Origin: Meghimatium bilineatum
Lineage: Eukaryota > Mollusca > Gastropoda > Stylommatophora > Philomycidae
Assembly: GCA_034231615.1 (NCBI GenBank)
Contig: CM067318.1
Coordinates: 37,109,382-37,173,381, forward strand
Direction: 5' to 3'
Length of the DNA stretch: 64,000 nt
Shown piece after piece: positions 34,090-46,175 of this stretch (the first letter of the stretch is position 1; every line of letters starts with the position of its first letter). The position numbers and the translations under genes are program-made. The notes beneath the pieces are model-generated. The model was not told the origin of the DNA and made no database searches. It saw only the letters and a program-made list of their open reading frames with translations.

Positions 34090-35695
34090 TTCCAATGGCC
34101 CATCTATTTAGACATATTTCATCCGAGATTTTAAACAGCATTCTAACTGTGCTGCTTGGTCGTGTGTGTGTTATTGTCTTGCTCCTTTCTTTACTAGCAT
34201 GTCTACCTTGTCCATCACATTAGAGCGAGGTAAACCCATAAATATTTCGGGGTGGGGGTTTATATGATTAATCCCCATGCCTCCTATGACAATTCATGTC
34301 ATCTATTGTGATAACAACTATTCAAATATTAAGGTAAACCATTCTCCTGTTTTGAAAATAAAATACCATGTTTAGCACAGTAAACCAATGGTAACCTATT
34401 GACAATTTTAATCGCAAAACTATAATATATACTGCACCCCCCCCCCCCAGTATCCCATAACACTAAGTGAAAAGTTTGAAAAAAGATTCAACAAGTGCCC
34501 CCCCACCCTTTTTAGTAGTCAAATTCACTGTTCTGGTATATGTACAAACAGTAAACCGATGTAGTAATCCTCGAGTATAAATAATTCATGTATCATAAAC
34601 TAGACCGTATCTATAACTTACTTGTTTCACATCTGCTTTAAATAACTTGATATAACTGACTGGTTTCACATTTGCTATAACCAATTACGGATCGCTGAGA
34701 TGATGACCCATTTATTATTATTATTTTACTTTCTAGTATTGTGTCTTATTAGTAAAACGAAGATCTTATATCGAAACGTCTATCTATTTCTTCCTTATTC
34801 TTCTGTTTTATCAGTATTTTATCGTAGTCTTACAATTATTATTAGTAATTGTGTGTAACACATGCTTACCTGTATATATAATATTTATATTCAAAGTACG
34901 TTCGATTCAAGTTCCGGCTGTATGTTAAATATAGCTATTGCCATATACAGGAGAAGACCACAGTTTACAAACTAACATCAAACATCTAAGTAAAGGCAGG
35001 GATATATCAATACAAACTGTATGAACAGACTTAAAGCTTATAGCATTGCAAATGTTTCTCCCGACACACACAAATCTCACCCGCTGATAAGACCAACACG
35101 GACAATATCAACATTCAGGGCTAAAAAATAAATGACACATTCAACGTCCTGAACTATGGTCCAAAAATACGTTACACAAGTCCAAACACCTTTCGTTATT
35201 ATTCAGGCCCCCCCCCCCTCACAAGTCAGCTGTGTTCGCTCAGTTGTGACCGTCGATATAACAGCTATTTGTTAACTGGAAAACGGCCTTCTGAAATGAC
35301 CCTTTCACTTTTTCATTAATTTCATTGGCTGGTGTTACAAAGTATATACAGCGTGACCAATAAAAAAAAAACGGGGAAAAAAATCAAATGTGTTAGAAGA
35401 CTGTTTCAATTTAGGCAACGTGAATTCTGTTGTCACGGCTCAGTGATTATGACATTGGGGATTTCCCTTTGAAGTATGGATAGGTCGTGACTCTCACCAA
35501 TAGAAAACATTACCAGCAGAATCAAAATAAGCTTTCATGTGGTAAGAATAAAAAAAAATTATTTCTGTGATTTTCAATGGTCACTTTATGTCACTTAGTA
35601 ATCAACAAAAAAAGGCACAAGGAAAAAAAATTAAAAAAACATGAGGTAAAGAATTAGGCATGTGTTTTCATTCTGCTCGTAGCTCTTCTACTGAC
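34090..35695. other. No gene seen; poly-C tracts
   Basis: C runs at 34436-34448 and 35207-35217. No coding support. TGTGATTTTCAATGGTCACT at 35568-35587 is a short match to the repeat-X group. Confidence 0.5.
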
Positions 35696-35699
35696 GAGA

Positions 35700-35830
35700 G
35701 TTACGTTGTTCACTACTTGATGTCCTACACCATCAGACAAATCTTATATATACGTTTTTACGTTGTTCACTACTTGATGTCATACACCTTCAGACAAATC
35801 TTATGTATAAGTTTTTACGTTGTTCACAAC
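35700..35830. repeat. 57-bp tandem repeat, 2.3 copies
   Basis: Units of TTACGTTGTTCACTACTTGA, TGTCATACACCTTCAGACAA and ATCTTATGTATAAGTTT. Confidence 0.92.
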
Positions 35831-35902
35831 AATTATGAAACTTAATTGGTTTCCCGTATACATTGTGCTTCCTTTTGATCAGCCTGAAAATGTCCCTGCA
35901 CA

Positions 35903-36063
35903 TCATAGTGCACTACTGGCCCACATAGATGGATATCCACAGAAAGATGTATGGGAGCACTGGGGAGCTTTCAAATACAACAGCATTTATTAAGAAAACA
36001 GGACTTGCTGTGTAGACATGTCAAAGTACGAACGAGAAGAAGAAGAAGGAGAAGGTCATAGTG
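35903..36063 (+). mobile_element. LINE-J 3' tail with 8-bp target-site duplication
   Basis: A very short insertion (35911-36055): TGGATATCCACAGAAAGATG, GGAGCTTTCAAATACAACAG, the stop region, and AACGAGAAGAAGAAGAAGGA. Exact TCATAGTG on both sides (35903-35910, 36056-36063). An extreme 5' truncation of LINE-J. Confidence 0.85.
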
Positions 36064-36369
36064 TGATGGCAACCATCTGAAGTACAATTCTATTCTATTT
36101 ACTTGCTGGGATGTCTAGTGTGTCTCTCGTGTGCAGTAGTTTACCTCCCTTGAGATATTGCAGAATGATAGTACATCTATGAAGGTGATTACTTGTTGAT
36201 GTTCAGACAAGAATCATGATGGCATCTTCTTCTATTGCTAGAACCGCGGCATTGTAGATGGGGCAGAAAGTTCCTGCAGCATCCAATTCTGACTGCGTTT
36301 GTAGCTGAGCCACTCTCTAAATGCTTTTATCCGCAATTGCTCAGGAAATTCTTCGTGGATAAGATAATT

Positions 36370-36670
36370 CTTATTGTGGCAGTCCACTTTTGCTAATAAT
36401 AATTCTTATTGTGGCAGTCCACTTTTGTTAATAATAATTCTTATTGTGGCAGTCCACTTTTGCTAATAATAATTCTTATTGTGGCAGTCCACTTTTGCTA
36501 ATAATAATTCTTATTGTGGCAGTCCACTTTTGCTAATAATAATTCTTATTGTGGCAGTCCACTTTTGCTAATAATAATTCTTATTGTGGCAGTCCACTTT
36601 TGCTAATAATAATTCTTATTGTGGCAGTCCACTTTTGCTAATAATAATTCGTATAGTGGTAGTCCACTTA
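36370..36670. repeat. 35-bp minisatellite, about 8.6 copies
   Basis: Units of AATTCTTATTGTGGCAGTCC plus ACTTTTGCTAATAAT. Copies nearly identical except the last. Confidence 0.97.
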
Positions 36671-38070
36671 AACAAATAATTTTTGGTGTGAGACTGCAGA
36701 TTCATATGTTTATTGATATGAATCATTAGTTTACTAGTTTACTCCCACGGTACAGAAAATAAAGTAGCTAGTACGAATGAATTTTTTGCGGGTAGATTTG
36801 TTTTCTCTGTCTAGACTATGCTTTTGATGTATGTTAATGTCTGTAACCTGTTCACCATTTGAAAAAATTGCATCTCCAGTACGGGCATCGTCTTCATAGC
36901 TGATATGATCAGTCTGGGCGAGCGATTAATTGTGCATTTTATAAAAATTCTGGACATGGATGCTAGTAGGTGATGATCAATCTGTTGAGCTTTTGTTAGA
37001 GTATGTTCATTTACACCCCCCCCCCTTCTTTCTCCTCCATTAGTAGGTACACATCGGAAGGAGGGGGCAACAATAGTTTAATAATAATGTATTATACCGT
37101 GACCTTTCCCCACGCCCTGACAATATAATATATATTGCTTAATGGGAAATGAAGTCTTTTTAGGAACTAATTTGACTATTCCTTTGATTTTTATTGGCTG
37201 TCACACAAAGTATAATCATATAGGCCAAAGAAAATCTTGGAAATAATTAAATGAGCCATTAAGAAGGTTTGAGTTACCATTAGCTTTGGTCTTACATTGT
37301 AGACGCTCACGTCTATAGCGTAAGTTCTTAACATGGTTCTAGCGAGCACCGTATACTTCTCATAAGGACATGTGTTTGTGCCACTTAAGTATAAAAAGTC
37401 CTTGCATGCGCAAGCGCTTACACGTGGACAGTGCATGCTGTCTAAATAAGTTGGGAACTCCTGGCCTAGAGGATAAGGTTTATACTTTATATATTATTAT
37501 TTAAAGGCTGTTTCTCAAATTTTCCGAGAAAATGATTGTTATTAATGGTATGCAGTGTTGCAACTTTGTGAAGTCTTCATGTAGGCATATACCTTTCAAT
37601 TTCAGTGCAATAAAACAACTGTATTTTCAAATATTTCAAGAACTCCTAGGATCGCAGTACAAATACGGCAAGAGCAGGGGAGTTCACAGTAAAAATGTCA
37701 TTGGTCCATTTTCGTGTTAAATTCCTCCTTCACGTTCGTAAACTTTTTTTGGGTCAAAATTGTAAAAAGGGGGGGGGGGGGGAAGGGGTAGGCGCTCTTA
37801 CCAGTCTTTTGTATAAATTCCTAGTACTAATAGTCGAGTTAAATTTCTACAAGTAATTTACGGTCACCAGCCTGCGGGTTGAACCCCCGCCTCCCTTATT
37901 TGCAGGCTTTCAACATTCCCCAAACCAAATAACTTTATTGTAGCATACTAATGAGAATGTAACGTTCTGAACGCATTTATGTCATCATAAATATTCATCA
38001 ACATCGGTTATAGTTATTTAATTACAATTTTTACCACCACCCCCAAATCCCCGATTTTTAATAAGCCCGC
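36671..38070. other. No gene seen; homopolymer tracts
   Basis: C run at 37016-37025 and G run at 37769-37782. Repeat-X-like sequence (TTTTTATTGGCTGTCACACA) at 37187-37206. Frames of 60-81 codons lack support. Confidence 0.5.
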
Positions 38071-38074
38071 CACA

Positions 38075-38400
38075 ACAGCTGAGCGGAGACCATTAAAACA
38101 CAGCTGAGCGGAGACCATTAAAAAACAGCTGAGCGGAGACCATTAAAAAACAGCTGAGCGGAGACCATTAAAAAACAGCTGAGCGGAGACCATTAAAAAC
38201 AGCTGAGCGGAGACCATTAAAAACAGCTGAGCGGAGACCATTAAAAAACAGCTGAGCGGAGACCATTAAAAAATAGCTGAGCCGAGATCAAAACAGCTGA
38301 GCGGAGACCATAAAAAAAAACAGCTGAGCGGAGACCATTAAAAAAACAGCTGAACGGAGACCATTAAAAAAACAGCTGAACGGAGACCATTAAAAAAAAA
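38075..38400. repeat. About 27-bp minisatellite, about 12-13 copies
   Basis: Units of ACAGCTGAGCGGAGACCATT plus a variable A run. One deviant copy (GAGCCGAGATCA) at 38275-38290. Confidence 0.96.
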
Positions 38401-38429
38401 TAGAACTGTTGGTTTATAGATATACAAAC

Positions 38430-38740
38430 TTTTAAAATGATTCATTTGACTTTTCCCGTGGTCACTTTGTGTAGGCCTATACTTTCTATACTTTATGTTG
38501 ACAGCAACGAAAATCCCAGGGAAAGTTAAATGTGTTGCGATGGTCACGCATAAGGCACAACCGGGTTCAAGTCACGACATGTGGACTGATGACCTAGAAA
38601 GCCGGTTGTGATTATTGCCTTGGATTTCATTGGTCGGGCTTGGTTAATTTTGACTCAATTATATAAATAGTGTCCAATTAATAGCCAGACAATAACCAAT
38701 AACGTACCGAATGAAGACCTGTTTATGTTTAGGAGTTTGA
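38430..38740. repeat. Dispersed repeat X copies
   Basis: TTATATAAATAGTGTCCAAT, AATAGCCAGACAATAACCAA and TAACGTACCGAATGAAGACC at 38660-38730 give the uninterrupted version of the element that LINE-A split at 22859/24239. Related sequence (CGTGGTCACTTTGTGTAGG) lies at 38458-38476 and again near 39066. Confidence 0.65.
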
Positions 38741-38744
38741 ACTT

Positions 38745-39670
38745 CTATAAACTCGGCGGTCACGGTTGAGCAAGGATGTGTAAAACTGTGAAATAGCGAA
38801 AATTTTAAGTAGGAAGAAAGAGGACAATTATTTTTTAAAATTCTTGTGACTAACGGGGATTGAACCAGTCCGTTGAACGGCACCAAATCGCCCAGCAACT
38901 AGTGAACACGCGTTCTTCCGTACTTGACTAACCGCATCTCTGTTATAACTGCTATAACGAAGCATAACATGGGTAACCTGAGCCATGACCGTCCGTGGTA
39001 TATAACCTTGTGGTACATGGAAAATCAACCCTTCTGAATTATTCATCTGATAATTTCGGTCATTTCCACTGGTCATTATAATTAGTATGATGATGGCCTA
39101 TGAAAATCAAGGAAATATTTAAAATGGATCATTTGAAAAGACTGGTATTCCCATGTGCAAATAGGTCATATATTGTAAACGATCTAACATGTTATATTTC
39201 CGATGGTCACGGCTGAGCACTCATGCGTAAAAGTGTGCTATGACGGTGGTGCGTAACACGGTACATATTACCTCACTCCGATACATGATCAGGTCCTTCA
39301 AGTAATTGTCTAAAATAGTGAGAACGCGAAACAAACTGTTAAATGTGAATGTATATACCATCAAGCCAGTATATTGGATATAGAGTTGAGACCCACCCAC
39401 AGGGGAAATAGATGGTAGACCTAACATTTAACAGAAAGAAACATTAAGAGCCCCCCCCCCCCCCCGTTAATTCGGGTTATCCCCCAAAATGATCACAAAC
39501 CAAGTGATTAGCTCTTTTTAAAATAGGTAAACCCTGTTCCCCCCATACCAAAATCAAACCTATGTCGATGAGTACCATTGTATACAGTTAAAGTATAGGC
39601 CTACGCATTTCTTCCATTACAGCAATAGTTTCCAAGTAGGCCTATGTTATGGTAAATTAACATGAACTCA
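38745..39670. other. No gene seen
   Basis: C run at 39451-39465 and scattered repeat-X-like sequence. No supported coding region. Confidence 0.45.
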
Positions 39671-39675
39671 ATAGT

Positions 39676-39900
39676 TCCCTGTTTGGTCATATAAAGAGAC
39701 ATACCTGTTTAGAAAGACAAATATTGGAGGGAAGAGTACCTGGGTAGAGGAGAAGGGGCAGACCAAGAAGACGATGGACTGACGACATTAAAGATAGCAT
39801 GAATACATCGCTAGAAAATGCAAGGCACATCGCCCAAGACAGAGAGAGGTTCAGAGAGTTCATTGGGAAGACAACGTTGTGGAAGGAATACGTCACATGA
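39676..39900 (+). pseudogene. LINE C-terminal fragment
   Basis: FGHIKRHTCLERQILEGRVP, a stop, RRRGRPRRRWTDDIKDSMNT and ENARHIAQDRERFREFIGK, ending at the TGA at 39898-39900. The GRVPGxRRRGRPRRxW block is typical of RTE-like LINE C-termini. Related to 54000-54440. Confidence 0.85.
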
Positions 39901-39962
39901 ACTCAATAGTTCCCAAGTATTTTATAGTCAACTAACGTGGACTCAATAGTTCCCAAATATGT

Positions 39963-40121
39963 TATGGTCAACTTCTTCTCGTTCACAGTTTGAAATGTGA
40001 ACTCACAGCAAGTCCAGTTTTCGTGATAAATGTTGCTGTATGTGAAAGCTCTTCGGTGCTCTCAAACAGCTTTCTGTGGATATCCGTCTCTGTGGGTAAG
40101 TCAGGGCCGTATATATGGTCA
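39963..40121 (-). mobile_element. LINE-J 3' tail with 8-bp target-site duplication
   Basis: Minus-strand insert 39971-40113, matching 35911-36055 (GGATATCCACAGAAAGCTGT, AAACTGGACTTGCTGTGAG, GAACGAGAAGAAG). Exact TATGGTCA at 39963-39970 and 40114-40121. Confidence 0.85.
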
Positions 40122-41215
40122 CCTTAAAGAGAGGGTTTTAAGCTTCAAAAAATATTTAAAGGCGGTCTTTGATCCTATTTTGTGTGTACATTTTACTATT
40201 TGACGGAAAATTTGAAGACCATTTTGCAAACATTGCCGGGAGGGGAGAGGAATGTTTTTAACCGAACTTGTGATTCTTGATTAGAAACTGACCTCACAGC
40301 ACGTGGGGCATTCCCATAAGTGTTCTACCCTCTGTTCCAGCAGACATCCGACTCAATGGTGTTTCGAGTACAATGTCGCAGAAACAGACGTCGACATTAG
40401 GGCACAACTTTGGCCCTTGCGACAGGTTTCTTTGTTGTTTCACCCACCAACGCCGTGCCCATAACTAGTTCAAGCACAACGTCGGCCTGTCGGAACAACA
40501 TGGTAACTATTATCGAAGGTTACGTCTACGGGATTGTATAGATGATGTGCCATGAAGCTTCTATAAGAAGATAACCTCAATATAAAGGCATGTAATCTAC
40601 TAAGGTTTTCTGTTGCATGGTTGGTTTGTCTAGTGAGCCATTGGTGAGACCCACAGACGCAACCGCACGCGCAGACCTTTTGATTAGTTCATAGCACTAA
40701 AAGTCATGTTGAAATTTGCTATGGGGGAGGGTTTGAACCCCAACCACCCCCTTATCTTCGGGCCTGCAGTCAGTGTTCCTCCCGTAGCTAGTTTAGGGTA
40801 ATGCAGTCTTGCAGAATATGTTCCACAATCTGTGTTGTTTGCCCACATGGACACAAGAGGTGATGGAACCATTCTTAGCCTATTTAAGTGGCTGTTTAAT
40901 CAGAAATGTCACTCTCATATCTGAAATTATTTATGTTATGTCCACTCACTAGTATTCCTGGAATATTAACAATTGCGTGCATTATGTTTTTCATTGTACA
41001 AAGAGAACAGGTCTGGTGAAAGTATACATCCTTGTGTAACACCTTGTTTTATTTGTTGAAATCGTCCAAATTGATTTCCATTTGTACTTTCGGCGAGTTG
41101 ACCTGCAGCAGCTAGAGACATGTCTAATAATCAATACAATATAAAAGAAAAAGAAAATGAACAGAAATATTTGTATTGTTTATTAGCAACATATTACTCT
41201 TAAATGCCCAAATTT
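40122..41215. other. No gene seen
   Basis: Around 40900-41120 the plus strand resembles an antisense LINE RT region (CAAAGAGAACAGGTCTGGTG, TACATCCTTGTGTAACACC), but too weakly to annotate. Confidence 0.4.
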
Positions 41216-41216
41216 T

Positions 41217-41300
41217 TGCAGCTCTGTGGTGGCCAGGTACAGGGTGCCTCGGTGACGACCAAGGAACTGGATTCAAATCTCGTTACCAGCAATTGTCTGA
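41217..41300 (+). mobile_element. SINE-1 head fragment
   Basis: GCAGCTCTGTGGTGGCCAGG, TGACGACCAAGGAACTGG and ATTCAAATCTCGTTACCAGC match the tRNA-like head. Truncated by a minisatellite. Confidence 0.7.
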
Positions 41301-41391
41301 TATACGTAGCAATTGTCTCGTAGTTGCACTAGGCAGTTGTTGCATTGATATAGTCATGAACTATGCAGTTATCTAGATATAGTGGAACATA

Positions 41392-41745
41392 CTGTTATTA
41401 TCTTGAATTAGTCGCACTAGGAGGTTATCTTGAATTATTCACGCTAGGCAGTTGTCTTCAATACTTATTGTCTTGAATTAGCCTCCCTAGGCAGTAGTCT
41501 TGAATTAGACTCACTAGACAATTGTTTTGAATTAGTCTCACTAGGTAGTTGTTATGAATTAGTCTCACTAGGCAGTTGTTATGAATTAGTCTCACTAGGT
41601 AGTTGTTATGACTTAGTCTCACTAGGTAGTTGTTATGAATTAGTCTCACTTGGCAGTTGTCTTGAATTAGCCTCAATAGGCAGTAGTCTAGAATTAGTCT
41701 CACTAGGCAGTTGTTTTGAATTAGTATTCTTAGGTAGTCTATCCA
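41392..41745. repeat. About 27-bp minisatellite, about 13 copies
   Basis: Units of TGAATTAGTCTCACTAGGCA plus GTTGTTA, with many variants. The 98-codon minus frame through it is repeat-driven. Confidence 0.93.
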
Positions 41746-41753
41746 TCTATTCA

Positions 41754-43120
41754 CTAAACCCTTTGTTGCCTTTCAGCATCAGGGTAGAAGAATTTTCTGG
41801 AGACAGCCATCTTGTGTGCTGCGTATATTGTGGAATTTGTCGCCTCTTTTATTTCAGTGATCCATTTTTTTCGTGGTTGGCTGCTATGTCTGGCTTTACT
41901 GTATCTAATGATCATAGCTTGCTGTGGTATGCTGTCTGATGGTAGTCTGCTGATGTGTGCAAACCATTTGATCTGTTGTCTCTTAATATATTCCAAGATT
42001 GGGTGGTGTCTGTTTTTTGACACATCCTCATTTCTAACTTTGTCTCTTAGCGATATTCCTAGTATTCTGCGCAAGCATGCCATTTCAGCTGTTACAAGTT
42101 TACTTTTGTCTTGTGCTGTCGTTGTCCATGTTTGGCATTGGTAGCACAGCGTTGGCATAATAATTGTTTTGAATAGTATTATTTTGGTGTTTAAATCTAC
42201 ATTTTTGTGTCTGAAGATTGGTGCCATTTGCCGTAGGGCTTGGTATGCTTTACCACATCTGTTATGTATTTCTTTGCTGCTCTTGCCATCTGTTGTTATA
42301 TTACTTCCTAGGTATGTGAATTCTGCCACCTGGCTAAGTCTGTTGCTTCCAATGTATATATTGGTGTTTATTTCTGTTCTTCCTATCTTCATTACTTCTG
42401 TCTTTTCTATATGTATATGCATGTTAAAGGTATGGTATGTTTGATGTAATCTATCTATTTGTCTTTGTAGGCCATCTGATGATGATGCCACTAGTGCTTG
42501 GTCATCTGCAAATAATAGTTCATTTAAGTTATCCTTCAGATTGTTTTCTTCAGTTGCCTTTGCTACTTTACAAATGTGATCTATGTATGTTATGAACAAT
42601 AGGGGATAGTACACATTCCTATCTCACTTCCGAGTGAATTTGAAAATTATCGGATGTACTTGTGTTCGTTCTTACTGAGCATTGACTATTGGGATATATG
42701 CTCTGACATAAGCTTATTAGATGCTGGGGAACTCCATATGTCTGTAGTGTTGTCCATAGTTGTGCTGTATCCACTCTGTCAAAAGCTTTCTCTTGGTCCA
42801 CAAAAACCAGATATAAATCTTGATTATGTCCTTTTCTGAACTCTTTCTGAAAGTTGTTTGAGGGTGAAGATTGCACCTGTACAGCTTTTATTTACCCAAA
42901 AGCCCATGTATGTGTTGTTGAGCCATGGTTCTATATATGCACACATCCTTCTTTCTAGTATCTTGCTAAAGATTTTCCCTATGTGTCTTAAGAGTGATAT
43001 GCCTTTGTACTTAGTGCAGTCCCTCTTACTACCTTTTTTCTTCCAGATGGGAACATTCACCACTGTCATTGCAAAGTTTATTACAAATTTCTTATGACTT
43101 GCTACTGCTAATACTAACAT
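41754..43120 (-). pseudogene. LINE-B retrotransposon, RT domain to C-terminus
   Basis: Three abutting minus-strand frames. 43120-42824: VPIWKKKGSKRDCTKYKGIS and LLRHIGKIFSKILERRM (RT fingers). 42876-42619: DLYLVFVDQEKAFDRVD with the first catalytic Asp, then YGVPQHLISLCQSIY. 42614-41754, 286 codons: LLFADDQALVASSSDGLQRQ (catalytic FADD), EKTEVMKIGRTE, FTYLGSNITTDGKSSKEI, MPTLCYQCQTWTTTAQDKSK, WFAHISRLPSDSIPQQ and SQPRKKWITEIKE. The usual G-x-RQGCxxSP motif between the last two frames is lost. One frame overlap and one stop break the ORF, and the endonuclease is absent. The right-hand end of this element borders the AT-rich half of the window. Confidence 0.92.
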
Positions 43121-44181
43121 GAAACCTTTATCTGTATGTTCCCTGGTTGTTCAATCATTAATTTTATTATTCATTATGAAATTTATTGTGTTTTACAGTG
43201 AATCAGCAGTGAAGAGAGTTCATTGATCGTGCATGTCTAGTTCTTTACCACATACTTGCAACTGCTAATCCAAACCTTTAATTCCAGTATGTGCTCATGT
43301 TATTTATTGATAACTTACTTATTAGGGGTCTATAACATTTTTCAGTTACATAGGAATTTGTGTACCAGTGTAAAACTAATACGTGCAGTGATATATAAGA
43401 TTTTATAGCATTCTAGCTACCTACATTTTCTATGGAAAGTGGATGTGAACATTTTTTCAGTTTCATGATATTCATATATATGAACAAAAACTCTAGATGT
43501 CAATATTTTCATATTCAATGAAATTGGAAAATGTTCTGTACAACATATAGAAAAACTGTACAGGTTAACATCCTATGAGAAATCCTGTTTCATAATACAA
43601 ATTTAAATGTTGAATATAATTATTTTTCCTGTAGATAGATCAAGCAGATGTAAATATTAACTACAAATATTTTAACACTTTTTGTCAGCAAAAATAAAAT
43701 GAACTTAAATATAAGTAGGAGGACTCCACAATTTAAACAAAAAAATCTACACCATGTCTGTATAAATATGAATTCTCTCTAAGTTTCATACATTTTAGAA
43801 GGCACAGATAAATTAAACACTCCATGCACAAAATCTAGAACAACGAACTAATAAAGGTCATTAAGTACAACGCAAAGAATGATTTGCACCTACCCAAAAG
43901 ACTACTTTGCGAATGCAGTATAATTTTTTTTCCCAGCAACATAGGTCTCAACTAGCACTGAAATTGTGTCGAGTAGAATAAAAAAAATAAAAATAAACTT
44001 CAAAACATGAATACATACAAGAAACAAAATATAAGTACCGGTATATCAATAATAAACATTGTCCAGTCCATGTAATTTCTCAGTTGTCATCTGAAATCTA
44101 TTGTGAAACTTACTTGAGATTAATTGTCATATTTCATGTAGAATGGATTCATATGGCACATCTTAACAGTGGTCAGCCAAA
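43121..44181. other. No gene seen; AT-rich
   Basis: Uniformly AT-rich DNA without ORFs, tandem arrays or recognisable transposons. Confidence 0.55.
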
Positions 44182-44360
44182 AAGGGGAGAAAACAATAGC
44201 AAGAGACTGTTACCTGTCATGTCTGTCATAAGAAGCAACTAAGATGGTTTGGATGTGGAAATGCTGTTCGACTCCATACATTTAAATTACTCAAAAACCT
44301 TGCTGAAGTTAAAAAGCAAAGCTGTAAACTATGACAATGAATTCTGCAAAACTGTTAACT
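44182..44360 (+). mobile_element. SINE-B 5' part, diverged
   Basis: AAAGGGGAGAAAACAATAGC, AAGAGACTGTTACCTGTCAT, AAGAAGCAACTAAGATGGTT and TGGATGTGGAAATGCTGTTC follow the long SINE-B order. The 3' half is decayed. Confidence 0.65.
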
Positions 44361-44439
44361 TGAGATGTTAATCATATTTTATGTAGAATGAACTCATGAC
44401 AAATTTATATTTAAATATGTTCTGCAGTGTGTCAGTCTA

Positions 44440-44580
44440 TTTCATTAAAGTGAGTCAGTCTACTTCACTGCAATATGAGTAAATTTATATAATTGCAGGG
44501 TAAGCCTATTTCTTGTAGTGTGAGTCAGTCTACTTCATTGTAGTGTGAGTCAGTCTATTCATTGAAGTATGAATGAACCT
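44440..44580. repeat. Irregular 25-35 bp repeat
   Basis: Repeated GTGAGTCAGTCTACTTCATT with spacers, 4-5 times. Confidence 0.8.
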
Positions 44581-44587
44581 GTATCAC

Positions 44588-44696
<109 letters not shown>

Positions 44697-44986
44697 GCAG
44701 TGTCCTATCATCTCAGGAAAGCTCTGTAAATAGTGCATTTACGTCCCAGAAATGCGTGCAATATCCAATCAAAACAATTGGTGTTGTGACATTATTCAAA
44801 GAAGATAGCATTTTTGTATACAAATGTTATTGATGCACTAACAGGTAAACTTCTGTATCGGCTTGTGGTTAAAGTTATCTAAAATACATTGTATTTAAAA
44901 TATACCTATATTTTGATTTAAATGAGAGAGGCGGGTTGGCAAACACATTGGAAATGTGAGGCATATCAGGGTAAGCACCCAATAAG

Positions 44987-45010
44987 AGTGTGTGTGTGTG
45001 TGTGTGTGTG
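44987..45010. repeat. (GT)n microsatellite
   Basis: Twelve GT units immediately left of the foldback element. Confidence 0.95.
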
Positions 45011-45985
45011 CATGAGAAGTGTGTTCAAGTGAAACTTGTCCGTGCTGCATCATCTATGCCTGCATGCTAGGAACATGAAGATGTCATCTCTGATGTACTA
45101 AATATACATTGATTAACAAATGGTTGTCTGTGCAAACAGTCGACATCATCCTTAGTGTGATAACATATCTGTCCAAATTTGACCAATGAGCAGTGATTCG
45201 GTTTCTTACAGTTGCAGTTTCTTACAGCTGAAGAATATCTACCAACCAACATTGATCAAATAATGCAGGCATGTATGGTGGATGCTGTGTTTTGAAGGCA
45301 ACAGCAAAAGATTGGGCAAGAATGTTTCAGGAAGGGTGACAGGTAACAAATGACCTTCTGTGGTCAGATTAAACAAATTACTGCGGGAAATGTTATGCTT
45401 ACTGCCTTTTTTTGACAGAGAAGGACACGTTTTGCTGGACTATAAAGAGTCTAAAGCGAACATCAATGATATTGGCTACAAGAACACGTTTGACAAGCTG
45501 CATGAAGCCATCAAGAATATCGGCCCAGTATGCTGTCATGTGGTGTTATTCTGTTGCACGAAAATGATCACCCACATTTCGCGAAAGTTGGGTCTTTGTC
45601 ACAATAACACATGCCTCATCCGGTCATGAAAGATCAATTACTGCCTATCTCCTTTCCAAAACAATCTTGCCTAATCCTTCACTCTTGCCTTCAAAATACA
45701 TTTACCACCATATTGCTTGCATTCTTTGATGAATGTTGGTTGGTCAACATTCGTCGGCTGTAAGAAATTGAATCACTGCTCATTCGTAAAATTTGGGTGG
45801 ATTCGTTATCACACCTGCCATTTGTCGACTGCTTGCACAGACCACTAAGCATATTAAGAGAATGACCATGTGACCATCTGTATATCAATGTGAACTTATT
45901 ACATTAGTGATCATGTCTTCATGCTCCTCTTGTGCTGGCATATGTAACACAACATGGGTGAGTTTCATTTGAACACCTCTCCTAT
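45010..45985. mobile_element. Foldback element built from a mariner-type transposon
   Basis: Two arms of about 350 bp, roughly 45010-45370 and 45622-45985, are diverged reverse complements of each other. For example GTGTTCAAGTGAAAC in the left arm pairs with a GTTTCATTTGAACAC in the right, and TTTTGAAGGCA occurs inverted in both. The 250-bp centre codes for part of a mariner transposase: DREGHVLLDYKESKANIND and YKNTFDKLHEAIKNI, then after a frameshift GVILLHENDHPHFAK, which equals the mariner motif (I/V)LLHDNARPH with the catalytic Asp changed to Glu. The arms carry the N-terminal region (FLTAEEYLPTNIDQIMQA), so the 5' end of the element has been duplicated in inverted orientation. No intact ORF. 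Confidence 0.78.
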
Positions 45986-46175
45986 AAAAAGAGAGAGAGC
46001 AACAAAGATGAGAAATTATTGAGCACTAATATTTCATGTTCATGGGCTCTCTTTAGACAGTGATAAATCATAAGAGCAGGAAGGGGCATCTTTTCTTACT
46101 CAATATAGCAACATTGGAGAGAAGGATAAAGGATTGGGAACTTCTGAATTGTTGTCATAAATAAACTGTGTGTGC

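Noticed and set aside
41812..42444. Plus-strand ORFs of 91-110 codons with hydrophobic stretches
   Set aside because: Antisense shadows of the LINE-B reverse transcriptase.
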